Shown: positions 15,492 through 25,638 of the stretch, piece after piece
Layout of the letters: each line of letters begins with the position of its first letter
How positions within the stretch are numbered: the first letter of the stretch is position 1
Assembly (NCBI RefSeq): GCF_011799805.1
Contig: NZ_WXUB01000003.1
Coordinates: 496,001-560,000 of the forward strand
DNA from: Maribellus sediminis
Lineage (GTDB): Bacteria; Bacteroidota; Bacteroidia; Bacteroidales; Prolixibacteraceae
Length of the DNA: 64,000 bases
Reading direction: 5' to 3'
Program-made: the position numbers and the translations under genes
The notes under the pieces: generated by a model
Seen by the model: only the letters and a program-made list of their open reading frames with translations
What the model was told of the DNA's origin: nothing
Databases searched by the model: none

Positions 15492-18467
15492 ATGAGGATT
15501 ATTCGTAAAAACCTTAAAGTAGTCTTGTTTTTAGTTGCCATACTAAGTTACAGCTTAAGTTATGCGCAGGTAAAAACGGTTACAGGTAAAATAACAGACG
15601 CCGAAAACGGCGAGCCTTTACCTGGTGTTACCATTGTGGTAAAAGGAACTACAAATGGAACTATTACTAATTTCGATGGTGAATTCACAATCAATGTAGA
15701 AGAGGGACAAACGCTGGCATTCTCCTTTATCGGATACACTCCGCAGGAAGTCTTGGTTGGGACCAACAATGTTTTAAATCTGCAGCTTGAGCAATCCATT
15801 GAAAATCTGGAAGAAATTGTTGTAATTGGTTATGGTACCGTAAAAAAGGAAGATGCAACCGGTTCGGTATCGGCGGTAACTTCTGATGATTTTAACCAGG
15901 GTGCAATTACTTCGCCACAGGAACTGGTAAGCGGTAAAATTGCCGGTGTGCAAATTACCAATAGTGGCGGTGCTCCGGGAGCAGGATCAACTATCCGCAT
16001 TCGCGGAGGTTCGTCGCTTTCTGCAAGTAACGACCCACTCATCGTTATCGATGGTGTACCAATGGACAGCGAAGGTGTTTCGGGTATGAGTAACCCGCTG
16101 AACACTATTCACCCCAGCGATATAGAAACGTTCACCGTTCTTAAAGATGCCTCTGCAACCGCCATTTACGGATCGCGCGCATCAAACGGTGTAATTCTTA
16201 TTACAACCAAAAAAGGAAGAAAAGGTGCAGGCCTGAAATTATCATACAATGGTTTTGCATCGTATAGCACTCCAACTCAATTTGTTGACGTTTTCTCACC
16301 TGATGAATACCGGCAGTTAATTGTCGATCAAAAAGGAGCAAACTCAACAGCCGCAAGCTTGCTGGGCAACTCCAATACCGATTGGCAGGATGCAATATTC
16401 CGTTCATCAGTAAGCCACGACCACAATGTGAGCCTTACCGGAAACATCAAGGAAATGCCGTTCAGGGCATCGGTTGGATACTCCGACAATAACGGTATTC
16501 TGATGAACTCTTCGATGGAGCGCTGGACCGGAACAGTAGGTTTCAATCCTAGCTTTTTTGAAGACCATCTTACCATGAACCTGAATATGAAAGGGATGTT
16601 GATCAACAACAACTTCTCGAACCAGGGAGCAATTGGTACAGCAGCCAGTTTCGACCCCACAAAGCCAATTTATGATTCAGGCAGCCCATATGGAGGATTC
16701 TTTACCTGGTCGCAACAAAACGGCGACCCAAACACGCTGGCACCCAATAACCCTATGGCATTGATCATGCAACACGAAGATATTTCGGATGCAAACCGAC
16801 TGATTGGTAATGCCCAGATTGATTATAAATTTCATTTTCTGCCTGAATTAAAAGCCACTTTAAATTTAGGTATGGAATATTCCGATTCGGAAGGAACTAT
16901 TATCGATGATAACGATGCCGCCTGGACCTTTAGTAATGGTGGTGGATATTACAGCAAATACACTCAGAAAAAGAAAAATAATCTGCTCGATCTGTACCTG
17001 ACCTACGATAAGGATCTGGAATCAATCAACAGTAATCTGAGTGTTATGGGTGGTTACTCGTGGCAACATTTCTGGAGAGAAAACACCAACTTTGCAGCGG
17101 CCGGAGAAGACGGCAAAGGAGAAGTTCTTAATCCATACAACGAAGATCCTACCGAGTATTACCTGGTATCGTTTTTCGGACGTTTAAATTACACACTGGC
17201 CAACCGTTACCTTTTAACATTTACTGTTCGCCAGGACGGAACATCGCGCTTTTCGCCCGACACACGCTGGGGTACTTTCCCATCGGCAGCCTTTGCCTGG
17301 AGAATCAGTGAAGAAGGATTTCTGCAAAATTCAACCGTACTATCCGATTTGAAACTTCGCCTGGGATGGGGTATTACCGGACAGCAAAACATTGGAAGCG
17401 GCGACTATCCTTACATTCCTCGCTATACCTGGAGTAGGACGAATGCGCAATATCAGTTCGGTGACACTTATTATACCACTATCCGTCCTGAGGGTTATGA
17501 CGCAAACATTAAGTGGGAAGAAACAACTACTTACAATATCGGTTTTGACTATGGCTTTTTTGACGACAGACTTAGTGGTACTTTGGATGTTTACAAACGC
17601 GAAACCAACGATCTGCTGAACCATATTGATGTGCCGGCAGGTACCAACCTTACCAACCGAATTTTAACCAACGTTGGTAACCTCGAAGTACAAGGTTTCG
17701 AATTCTCCGTTTTGGGTCGGATTATTTCAAAAGAAAACCTCTCGTGGGAAGTTGGCTTTAATGCTACCTACAACGAAAATAAAATCACAAAACTGAATAC
17801 TGTAGATCCGGAACTGGACACCTCTCCGGGTGTGGAAACCGGCGGTATTTCGGGTGCTGTTGGAAACAACATCCAAATTCATACCGTAGGTTATCCTAAA
17901 AGCTCATTCTATGTATACGAACAGGTGTACGACGAAAACGGCTCGCCTATACAAGGTGTTTACGTCGACCGGAATGGTGACGGCCAAATTACAGGAGAAG
18001 ACAAATACCACTACAAAACTCCGGATGCCGACTGGTTTATGGGATTCAATTCAAGATTATACTGGAAAAACTGGGACTTTGGTTTTGCCGGAAGAATCAG
18101 CCTTGGCAACTATGTTTACAACAACGTGTGGTCATCAAATGGCTCGTTGAACAACCTTTACTGGTCGTCGAATTACCTGCTAAACGTGAACAAAAATGCA
18201 GTTGTAACCAACTTCCAGAACCCTGAATACTGGAGCGACTACTACGTTAAAAATGGTTCTTTCCTGCGTTTAGATAACATTTCTTTGGGACATACATTCA
18301 AAAATCTGAATGCCGACAAAATGAGTCTCCGCTTGTACGGAACTGTTCAGAACGTGTTTGTCATTACCGATTACGAAGGTCTCGATCCTGAAGTTAGTGG
18401 GGGTATCGACAACAACATCTACCCACGCCCAAGAATATTCATGATGGGCTTAAGCATTGATTATTAA
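15492..18467 (+). CDS. SusC/RagA-family TonB-linked outer-membrane transporter
   Basis: 991 residues, normal SusC length. Signal peptide (LVAILSYSLSYAQ), then a carboxypeptidase-regulatory-like domain (about 27-105: VTGKITDAENGEPLPGVTIV), the TonB box/plug region (EEIVVIGYGTVKKEDATGSV, the SusC signature), the plug (RIRGGSSLSASNDPLIVIDG) and a 22-strand barrel ending in PRPRIFMMGLSIDY with the C-terminal aromatic. It is first in an operon with SusD and SusE and divergent from the LacI gene. Role: energy-dependent import of maltodextrins across the outer membrane in complex with the SusD lid. Confidence 0.95.
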   Translation: MRIIRKNLKVVLFLVAILSYSLSYAQVKTVTGKITDAENGEPLPGVTIVVKGTTNGTITNFDGEFTINVEEGQTLAFSFIGYTPQEVLVGTNNVLNLQLEQSIENLEEIVVIGYGTVKKEDATGSVSAVTSDDFNQGAITSPQELVSGKIAGVQITNSGGAPGAGSTIRIRGGSSLSASNDPLIVIDGVPMDSEGVSGMSNPLNTIHPSDIETFTVLKDASATAIYGSRASNGVILITTKKGRKGAGLKLSYNGFASYSTPTQFVDVFSPDEYRQLIVDQKGANSTAASLLGNSNTDWQDAIFRSSVSHDHNVSLTGNIKEMPFRASVGYSDNNGILMNSSMERWTGTVGFNPSFFEDHLTMNLNMKGMLINNNFSNQGAIGTAASFDPTKPIYDSGSPYGGFFTWSQQNGDPNTLAPNNPMALIMQHEDISDANRLIGNAQIDYKFHFLPELKATLNLGMEYSDSEGTIIDDNDAAWTFSNGGGYYSKYTQKKKNNLLDLYLTYDKDLESINSNLSVMGGYSWQHFWRENTNFAAAGEDGKGEVLNPYNEDPTEYYLVSFFGRLNYTLANRYLLTFTVRQDGTSRFSPDTRWGTFPSAAFAWRISEEGFLQNSTVLSDLKLRLGWGITGQQNIGSGDYPYIPRYTWSRTNAQYQFGDTYYTTIRPEGYDANIKWEETTTYNIGFDYGFFDDRLSGTLDVYKRETNDLLNHIDVPAGTNLTNRILTNVGNLEVQGFEFSVLGRIISKENLSWEVGFNATYNENKITKLNTVDPELDTSPGVETGGISGAVGNNIQIHTVGYPKSSFYVYEQVYDENGSPIQGVYVDRNGDGQITGEDKYHYKTPDADWFMGFNSRLYWKNWDFGFAGRISLGNYVYNNVWSSNGSLNNLYWSSNYLLNVNKNAVVTNFQNPEYWSDYYVKNGSFLRLDNISLGHTFKNLNADKMSLRLYGTVQNVFVITDYEGLDPEVSGGIDNNIYPRPRIFMMGLSIDY

Positions 18468-18486
18468 TCTGATAAAACATTTGATC

Positions 18487-20703
18487 ATGAATATAATGAA
18501 ATTCAAATATTTAAGCATTGCAGTACTTGCGATCTTGCTTGTGGTTACATCGTGTGTAAACGATCTGGACACCGTGCCAATCGATAAAGATGTAATTACC
18601 TCTGAAACAGTATACGAAAAGCCGGAAAATTACATACACGTTCTGGCTAAACTTTACGCCGGACTGGCAGTAAGCGGTCAGGAAGGCCCAAGTGGCAACA
18701 ACGACCTTAGCGGTTTGGATGAAGGTTTCGGACAATACCTGCGTGCATTGTGGTATGCCGAAGAATTACCAACTGATGAAGCAGTAATTGGATGGAACGA
18801 TGCTACTATCCGCGACTTTCACGATATCGACTGGTCGGCCGACGATAATTTCATTCGAAACCTGTACTCGCGTATTTTCTACCAGGTTTCGCTGTGTAAT
18901 GAGTTTATCCGCGAAACAACCGAAGAGAAACTCAATAGCAGAGGTATCGAAGGAGCTGTTCGTACCGATATTGCCATGTACCGTGCAGAAGCACGTTTCC
19001 TGCGTGCACTGAGTTATTCGCACGCCATCGACCTGTTTGGCAATGTTCCTTTTGTAACTGAAGAAGACAATGTAGGTTCCTTCTTTCCCGAACAGATCTC
19101 GCGTGCCGACCTTTTCGACTATGTTGAAAGCGAATTGCTGGCCATCGAGTCGGAACTGGCTGCGCCAAGAAGCATTGAATACGGAAGAGCCGATCAGGCA
19201 TCAGTGTGGATGGTTCTTGCCAAATTGTACCTGAACGCTGAAGTGTACATCGGACAGGATAAATATACTGAATCTTTAACGTACACCAACAAAATAATTA
19301 ATGCCGGCTATACGCTCGAACCTGAATACACCCACTTATTTATGGCTGATAACCATAAATCAAACGAGATCATCTTCCCGGTTATTCAGGACGGTGTAAA
19401 TATTCGTAACTGGGGTGGAACTACTTTCCTGGTACATGCTCCTGTTGGCGGATCAATGGTACCTGAAGATTTCGGTATCGATGGCGGTTGGAGTGGTTTG
19501 AGAGTAACCAAAGAATTCGTGGGTAAATTCCTCGATCTTGAAACACTTACACCAAAAATTAAAAGCGCCAAAGCCACTGCCGATTACCCGGTGATTTACG
19601 TACCAGGCGGATACCAGTCTGCTTCAGGTTATGGCGGTGACTGGTCGCCGGATGTAGCGCCAATGCTGGGAGCTGTAAATTCCGACGACAACTACGAAGG
19701 TTATGTTTACTTTGCCGATGCTGCCGAATTCAAGTTTACTGCAGGCCCTAACTGGGATGTGAACTGGGGCGATAATGGTGGAGATGGCATCCTGGATCCT
19801 GGTGGTGCAAACCTTTCGGTTACCGAAGCTGGTTATTACAAAATGAACGTAAATATTGCCGACCTTACTTATACCATCACTAAAACTGATTGGGGAATTA
19901 TTGGTTCGGCAACTGCTGGTGGCTGGGATTCGGACCAAAACATGGAATTCGACGCAGCAAGCAAAACGTGGGTAGCCGAAATTGATCTTGCAGCAGGCGA
20001 AATTAAATTCCGCGCCAACGACGATTGGGGAATCAACTATGGCGATGACGGCGCTGACGGTGTTCTTGAAGCAGGTGCTGCAAACATTGCAATTGCTGAA
20101 GGTGGTAGTTACAAAATCACCATGAAGCTCGAGAATCCTGATTACACATATACCGTTGAGAAATACAGTTCTGATGGCCGTGGCTTGTTCTACACCGACG
20201 GACAGAACCTCGAAATCGAAAATCTTTTCGAATTTACTGATGGTTATGCCATTACCAAATGGAAAAACGTTACATCAACCGGTGAAACAGGATCAGACTT
20301 AACGCATCCTGACACCGACTTCCCAATGTTCCGTTTAGCTGATGCTTACCTAATGTATGCCGAGGCCGTTGTAAGAGGTGGTTCAGGTGGAAGTATGAGT
20401 ACTGCTGTCGATTACGTAAATATGGTTCGGGAAAGAGCTTACGGCGACGACTTTGGAAACATTACCGCATCTGATCTCACACTCGATTTTATTTTGGACG
20501 AGCGCGCCCGCGAATTGTACTGGGAAGGTCAACGTAGAACCGACCTCATCCGTTTTGGAAAATTTACAGGATCGAGCTATTTGTGGGCCTGGAAAGGTGC
20601 TGTTAAAGAAGGTAAATCGGTTGACGACAAGTACCGGCTTTATCCAATTCCGGAAACAGATCTGACCGTCAATCAAAATCTCACCCAAAATCCTGGATAC
20701 TAA
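18487..20703 (+). CDS. RagB/SusD-family lipoprotein with an inserted SusE/F-like glycan-binding region
   Basis: 738 residues from the ATG at 18487. An earlier in-frame ATG at 18457 overlaps susC and would put ten extra residues before the signal, so I prefer 18487. The lipobox is LLVVTSC. SusD tetratricopeptide-like helices run through the first half (MYRAEARFLRALSYSHAIDL) and the C-terminal part is standard (FPMFRLADAYLMYAEAVVRG, FILDERARELYWEGQRRTDL, RLYPIPETDLTVNQN). Between about 370 and 560 lies extra sequence with two tandem units, each with a W-x-NYGDDG/NWGDNG-x-DGxL motif (WDVNWGDNGGDGILDPGG and WGINYGDDGADGVLEAG), closely like SusE/SusF carbohydrate-binding modules. Ordinary SusD proteins are about 500-550 residues. 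Role: surface lid of SusC, here apparently with built-in starch-binding modules. Confidence 0.9.
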   Translation: MNIMKFKYLSIAVLAILLVVTSCVNDLDTVPIDKDVITSETVYEKPENYIHVLAKLYAGLAVSGQEGPSGNNDLSGLDEGFGQYLRALWYAEELPTDEAVIGWNDATIRDFHDIDWSADDNFIRNLYSRIFYQVSLCNEFIRETTEEKLNSRGIEGAVRTDIAMYRAEARFLRALSYSHAIDLFGNVPFVTEEDNVGSFFPEQISRADLFDYVESELLAIESELAAPRSIEYGRADQASVWMVLAKLYLNAEVYIGQDKYTESLTYTNKIINAGYTLEPEYTHLFMADNHKSNEIIFPVIQDGVNIRNWGGTTFLVHAPVGGSMVPEDFGIDGGWSGLRVTKEFVGKFLDLETLTPKIKSAKATADYPVIYVPGGYQSASGYGGDWSPDVAPMLGAVNSDDNYEGYVYFADAAEFKFTAGPNWDVNWGDNGGDGILDPGGANLSVTEAGYYKMNVNIADLTYTITKTDWGIIGSATAGGWDSDQNMEFDAASKTWVAEIDLAAGEIKFRANDDWGINYGDDGADGVLEAGAANIAIAEGGSYKITMKLENPDYTYTVEKYSSDGRGLFYTDGQNLEIENLFEFTDGYAITKWKNVTSTGETGSDLTHPDTDFPMFRLADAYLMYAEAVVRGGSGGSMSTAVDYVNMVRERAYGDDFGNITASDLTLDFILDERARELYWEGQRRTDLIRFGKFTGSSYLWAWKGAVKEGKSVDDKYRLYPIPETDLTVNQNLTQNPGY

Positions 20704-20725
20704 CCACTAGTAAAAATTTAAGAAC

Positions 20726-21847
20726 ATGAATAAAATAAAATCATTATTAAGCATTTTCGCCATTTTACTGGTGGCTGTTTCCTGCGAAGAGGAAACATAC
20801 GATCCGGTAATAAAATATGGCGACGGCCCGATTCTCACCAGCTCAGAAGCCGGTGGAGAGACATTCCTTCTCACTGAAGAAGAGGCGGATAATGAACTCT
20901 TTTCGTTTAGCTGGACACAAGCAGACTTTGGTTTCCCGGCAGCAATAACTTATGCTCTTGAAATCGATGACGCCGGAAACAGCTTTGCCGGTGCTTCCGA
21001 AATTGCATCATCTTCCGGTTTTAGTTATAACATAACCGTCGGAGAATTGAACTCGCTGCTTACTTCGCTTGAATATCCAACCGGAACTGAAACTCCGCTC
21101 GAGATTCGGGTAAAAGCTTCGGTAAGCGAATATGCCAATGCTCTTTATTCTGAAACCTTTGGTTTTAATGTAATCACGTACTCGGTGAAACTGCCTCCTA
21201 TTTATTTACTGGGCGATGCAACCGATGCCGGCTGGGACAACAATACAACTTTGGAAGCTCCGTACATGTCGAGCGGAAAATACGGTATTGCCGCACATTT
21301 GAAACCCAATGCATGGCTGAAATTCATTAAAACACAGGGACAGTGGGCTCCGATGTGGGGCTCCGACGGAACAGGTGATGCTTTCAGTGGTAAACTTACT
21401 TACCGGCCTACTGAAGACGATACTGACCCTGCTTCCATCCCGTCACCATCAGTTGAAGGAGATTACCGCATTGATGTGGACATTACCAACCTTACTTATT
21501 CGGTATATAAATTACCCGATGTAATCTACCTGGTAGGTGGAGCCACAACCATTGGTTGGGATCCCGCCAACGGACTGGCTTTCACAAAAGACGGAGTTGG
21601 TAAATACTCATTGGTTACCACGCTTTCAACCGGAAACGGCGGTATGAAAATTATGGCTGGTAACAGTGGTGCCTGGGCTCCACAATGGGGTTCTGATGGT
21701 AACGGAAACAGCTTGCTTGGCAAACTGTCGTATCGCGCCGGCGATGCCGATCCTGATCCGGCAGAAATTCCTGAGCCAAGTTCTGCAGGTACTTACAAAA
21801 TTGAAGTTGATTTTAGCGAATACACGTATAAAATCACCAAGCAATAA
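20726..21847 (+). CDS. SusE/SusF-family outer-membrane starch-binding lipoprotein
   Basis: 373 residues. Lipobox LLVAVSC. An N-terminal SusE beta-sandwich covers about 25-150 (FSWTQADFGFPAAITYALEI). Two tandem C-terminal binding modules follow: YLLGDATDAGWDNNTTLEAP... with WAPMWGSDGTGDAFSGKLTY, and YLVGGATTIGWDPANGLAF... with WAPQWGSDGNGNSLLGKLSY. The paired Trp residues and the matching GSDG motifs identify SusE/F-type glycan binding. It follows SusD in the operon by 22 bp. Role: captures malto-oligosaccharides at the cell surface for SusC/D. Its modules resemble the insertion in the neighbouring SusD. Confidence 0.93.
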   Translation: MNKIKSLLSIFAILLVAVSCEEETYDPVIKYGDGPILTSSEAGGETFLLTEEEADNELFSFSWTQADFGFPAAITYALEIDDAGNSFAGASEIASSSGFSYNITVGELNSLLTSLEYPTGTETPLEIRVKASVSEYANALYSETFGFNVITYSVKLPPIYLLGDATDAGWDNNTTLEAPYMSSGKYGIAAHLKPNAWLKFIKTQGQWAPMWGSDGTGDAFSGKLTYRPTEDDTDPASIPSPSVEGDYRIDVDITNLTYSVYKLPDVIYLVGGATTIGWDPANGLAFTKDGVGKYSLVTTLSTGNGGMKIMAGNSGAWAPQWGSDGNGNSLLGKLSYRAGDADPDPAEIPEPSSAGTYKIEVDFSEYTYKITKQ

Positions 21848-21865
21848 TTGACAATATTTTAGTTG

Positions 21866-21906
21866 ACAGGTAGCATTGCAAAAGTGATGCTACCTGTTTA
21901 TTCTTT
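21866..21906 (+). terminator. terminator or attenuator between susE and the exported amylase
   Basis: ACAGGTAGCAT (21866-21876) and ATGCTACCTGT (21887-21897) form a perfect 11-bp stem with a 10-nt loop, followed by TTATTCTTTC. It stands 19 bp after susE and about 20 bp before the amylase ATG. It may end the sus operon or lower read-through into the amylase. Confidence 0.75.
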
Positions 21907-21920
21907 CAACTTACAATACG

Positions 21921-24656
21921 ATGTTCAAACAACTCCTACCTTTCGTTTTTATTCTGGGGCTTTTACAAAGTAGCTTTGCCCAAATTACCACCAGCCCGGA
22001 AATCCCGGTAGCATCAGGCCCGGTTACACTAACTTTTAATTCGGCCGAGAGCCAGCTTGGTTATTATACAGGCGATCTCTATGCCCATACCGGCGTTACC
22101 ATCGAAGGCGAAGGCCGCTGGCAGTATGTGATTGAATCGTGGGGAAACAACAGCACTCAACCCAAACTCACCAACAAAGGAGGCGGTATTTATGAATTGC
22201 TGATCTCGCCCAATGTCTATTCGTTTTACAGTGTTGATGCTGGCGACAAAATCACCGAGTTGTGTTTTGTTATCCGCTCTGCCGACGCCAGCAAGCAAAC
22301 CAAGGATTTGTTTGTTACCATTTACGACGAAGGTTTGGTAGTTGATATAACTTCACCCTCGGGTTCTTCAATATTAGAAAAGAACCAGGAACTCACCTTT
22401 TCTGCTCGTTCGTCGGTTGAAGCCGCATTAAAACTCAGTTTAAATGAAACCGTTTTAGCCGAAACTACCGGCAACGAAATCACTATCAATTATACTTTTT
22501 CTGAAGGCGGTAACTATTGGTTAATAGCCGAAGCAAGTGCTGATGGCAAGACTGTTTTTGATTCGATGGAAATATTTGTTCGTAACGAAGTTACCAGCGA
22601 ACCAAAACCGTCTGTTTACAAAAAGGGTATCAATTACCTCGACGATAACACGGTTGCACTGGTTTTATTTGCCCCCTTAAAAGAACATGTTTTTGTAATT
22701 GGCGATTTCAACAACTGGGAGGTTCAGAATGAATTCCAAATGAAAAAGGATGGCGATTATTTCTGGCTCGAAATCCCAAATCTTGAAAAAGGAAAAGAAT
22801 ACATTTTTCAGTATTTAATTGACGGGGAGATCAAAATTGCCGATCCTTACACCGAAAAGATTGTCGATCCCTGGAACGATCCCTTCATTTCAGAAGAAAT
22901 TTATCCCGAACTGCTTGCCTATCCAACGGGAAAAACCGAAGGCATTGCCGCTGTTCTTCAAACCGGACAGGAAACTTACAACTGGCAGGTTACCGATTTT
23001 GAAACACCCGACAGAAACAAACTGATAATCTACGAATTACTGGTGCGTGATTTTACCACCGAACAAAGTTTCCAGGGAGTGATCGACCAATTGGATTACC
23101 TGGAAGACCTGCGAGTAAATGTGCTGGAATTGATGCCGGTTAACGAGTTTGAGGGAAACAATAGCTGGGGTTACAATCCATCGTTTTATTTTGCGCCCGA
23201 TAAAGCTTATGGCCCGAAAAACAAGCTAAAAGAATTGATCGACGAATGCCACCAACGCGGAATTGCCGTGGTTCTTGATATGGTGTTGAACCATAGTTAC
23301 GGACAAAGTCCGTTTGTGCAAATGTACATGGACAACTGGACAATTTTACCCGAAAATCCATGGTACAATGTTGAGTCGCCAAATACAACTTATTCGTGGG
23401 GTTACGATTTTAACCACGAAGCGGATGTGGTAAAAGAGCTCGTTGACAGCATAAACAGCTTTTGGATCAACGAATACAAAGTGGATGGTTTCCGCTTCGA
23501 TTTTACCAAAGGATTCACACAGAAATCGGGCGATGGCTGGGCTTACGACGCATCGCGTATCGCCATTCTCGAACGCATGGCTGATGAAATATGGAAGCGC
23601 GATTCGGATAACCTGGTTATCCTGGAACACCTCACTGATAACTCGGAAGAAACCGAACTGGCCAACCACGGCATTATGCTTTGGGGAAATATGCACGGCA
23701 GTTACCTGCAGGCGGCCATGGGAAATGTGAGCAACTCTGACCTTAGCTGGACCATCTACAGCGAACGTGGATGGAACGAACCAAACCTAGTTTCGTATCC
23801 TGAAAGCCACGACGAAGAACGAATAATGTACGACATTAAAAATAGCGGATTGAGTTCGGGCGATTACAACATTAAAAACCAAAAAACAGCACTAAAACGC
23901 ATTGAATTGAACTCGCTGTTCCACCTTCCCCTGCCCGGCCCGAAAATGATCTGGCAATTTGGCGAACGCGGATATGATCTTTCGATCAACCGCTGTGAAG
24001 ATGGCAGCATTAGCAATGATTGCCGCACCTATCCAAAACCACCGTACTGGCACTACCTGAATAATACCGACCGGCTTGCTCTCTTTAACGTAATGGCAAA
24101 ATTGAATGAACTCAAACAGAAATATGAAGAGTTCACCCCGGAAAGTTTTACTTACAATTTAAGCGAAGCTGTAAAATCGTACACTTTAAGTAACGACGGA
24201 GATTATGTGTTGGCAGTGGGTAATTTCGATATACAAGCCACTTCGCCAACAATCAGTTTCCCGGAAACCGGTAAATGGTACGAATTTTTTAGCCGCGACT
24301 CGGTTGAATTCACAACTACCGATCAGATCCTTAATCTGCAACCCGGAGAATACCGTCTGTATTCCACCCAAAAGTTTGAGGTTTCGAACGACATTACCGA
24401 CGTTGAAAGACTTGAACAAACAAATGCTGAACTTCGGGTTTATCCAAATCCGGCCAGTTCGTTTATTACTATTTCTGCAGATGAAGACATGAGTGAGATT
24501 CAGCTGTATAATCTGCAGGGAAAACTTATTTATCAACAAAGTAAAATCGGAGATAAACAAACACAAATTCCTGTTCAAGACTACGTTTCAGGAATATATT
24601 TAGTACGGGTTGTGCTTGATAATACCATAAAAACACAGAAGATTATTATTGAATAA
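21921..24656 (+). CDS. secreted GH13 alpha-amylase with type A T9SS sorting domain
   Basis: 911 residues. Signal peptide (FILGLLQSSFAQ). N-terminal beta domains (about 20-225), then an E-set/CBM48-like domain (about 235-325: VALVLFAPLKEHVFVIGDFN). The GH13 barrel carries LDMVLNHSYG, VDGFRFDFTKG, NLVILEHLTD and YPESHDEER. A C-terminal beta domain follows. The last about 80 residues are a T9SS type A sorting domain (LRVYPNPASSFITISADED, LYNLQGKLIYQQ, SGIYLVRVVLDN, KIIIE). The protein should therefore be exported and attached to the cell surface or released to cut starch into pieces the SusCDE proteins import. It follows the susE terminator-like hairpin. Confidence 0.93.
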   Translation: MFKQLLPFVFILGLLQSSFAQITTSPEIPVASGPVTLTFNSAESQLGYYTGDLYAHTGVTIEGEGRWQYVIESWGNNSTQPKLTNKGGGIYELLISPNVYSFYSVDAGDKITELCFVIRSADASKQTKDLFVTIYDEGLVVDITSPSGSSILEKNQELTFSARSSVEAALKLSLNETVLAETTGNEITINYTFSEGGNYWLIAEASADGKTVFDSMEIFVRNEVTSEPKPSVYKKGINYLDDNTVALVLFAPLKEHVFVIGDFNNWEVQNEFQMKKDGDYFWLEIPNLEKGKEYIFQYLIDGEIKIADPYTEKIVDPWNDPFISEEIYPELLAYPTGKTEGIAAVLQTGQETYNWQVTDFETPDRNKLIIYELLVRDFTTEQSFQGVIDQLDYLEDLRVNVLELMPVNEFEGNNSWGYNPSFYFAPDKAYGPKNKLKELIDECHQRGIAVVLDMVLNHSYGQSPFVQMYMDNWTILPENPWYNVESPNTTYSWGYDFNHEADVVKELVDSINSFWINEYKVDGFRFDFTKGFTQKSGDGWAYDASRIAILERMADEIWKRDSDNLVILEHLTDNSEETELANHGIMLWGNMHGSYLQAAMGNVSNSDLSWTIYSERGWNEPNLVSYPESHDEERIMYDIKNSGLSSGDYNIKNQKTALKRIELNSLFHLPLPGPKMIWQFGERGYDLSINRCEDGSISNDCRTYPKPPYWHYLNNTDRLALFNVMAKLNELKQKYEEFTPESFTYNLSEAVKSYTLSNDGDYVLAVGNFDIQATSPTISFPETGKWYEFFSRDSVEFTTTDQILNLQPGEYRLYSTQKFEVSNDITDVERLEQTNAELRVYPNPASSFITISADEDMSEIQLYNLQGKLIYQQSKIGDKQTQIPVQDYVSGIYLVRVVLDNTIKTQKIIIE

Positions 24657-24693
24657 GTTGGGAACAAAACAATAAACTCAAATACCGAATGAT

Positions 24694-25638
24694 TTATTTT
24701 GAGGCTGTTGAACTGCTTGAACGGCCGGGGAATAAGTTGAAATTGTAGCTGAGCATAACTTCATGCGATCCGTTTTGGAATCCACTTAAATCGCCGATTG
24801 TAATGTCGTAGGAATATCCAATTGTTAATTCAGGCAAAGGCTTAAACTGCGCTATGGCACCGTAAGCTGCATCGAAGCGGTACATGGCGCCAATCCAGAA
24901 TTTCTCTCTGAAACCGAACAGAGCAGTTAAGTCAAACGAAAGCGGAGCACTTTTTACCCACTTCATCATTCCACTTGTTTTGAGTTGAAAATCCGGACTC
25001 AATTCAAACTGATGACCACCAACAAAGTACAGGTGCATTTCCTGTTTGTTTACATAGTCGGTACTTACATCTTCACGGGTGATTTTATTTTCAATAAGCC
25101 GCGGTGCTGATAACCCGAGGTAGGTATTGTCGGAAAACAAATAAAAGCCTACTCCCACGTTGGGCAAAAAATTCTCGTAAATATCGTTGTCCAGAATCGG
25201 ATCGCCCGGATCAATCGTAATCAGATCGGTAAGGTTGGCGCGGTAAAAGCTTACTCCTCCTTTTAGTCCCATGCCCAACTTAAAGTCTTCAGAAACCTGC
25301 AGAAAATAGGAATAATCAACATAAAATCCGGTCTGTTTTATGGGGCCAATTCGGTCGGATAAGAGCGAAATGCCAACACCAATATTTTTCCCTTCCACCG
25401 GCGAGTTAAAGGCAAAAGATCGAGTAGCCGGAGCACCGTCGAACGACACCCACTGGCTGCGGGCAACCACCATGGCATTTCCAATATTTTTGGAGCCGGC
25501 ATAACCTGGATTTATCACCAGCAGGTTATCCATGTACTGGGTATAAAGCGGATCTTGCTGAGCCATGGCTTTTCTGTTATTGAAAAGCAGCATCAATAAC
25601 AGGCCCGTGAAAATCAATATGTATTTACTTGCTCTCAT
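24694..25638 (-). CDS. PorP/SprF-family type IX secretion outer-membrane protein
   Basis: 314 residues. Signal peptide (LLLMLLFNNRKAMAQ) and the family opening QQDPLYTQYMDNLLVINPGYAGSKN-like start; I read QDPLYTQYMDN and INPGYAGS directly. The body is a beta barrel with repeated aromatic strands and ends YNFNLFPGRSSSSTASK. SprF-type PorP paralogues are encoded beside one T9SS type B cargo protein and are needed for its secretion or surface attachment. Here the start codon overlaps the stop of the type B CTD protein by one base (TAATG), so the pair is translationally coupled. Confidence 0.93.
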   Translation of the reverse strand: MRASKYILIFTGLLLMLLFNNRKAMAQQDPLYTQYMDNLLVINPGYAGSKNIGNAMVVARSQWVSFDGAPATRSFAFNSPVEGKNIGVGISLLSDRIGPIKQTGFYVDYSYFLQVSEDFKLGMGLKGGVSFYRANLTDLITIDPGDPILDNDIYENFLPNVGVGFYLFSDNTYLGLSAPRLIENKITREDVSTDYVNKQEMHLYFVGGHQFELSPDFQLKTSGMMKWVKSAPLSFDLTALFGFREKFWIGAMYRFDAAYGAIAQFKPLPELTIGYSYDITIGDLSGFQNGSHEVMLSYNFNLFPGRSSSSTASK

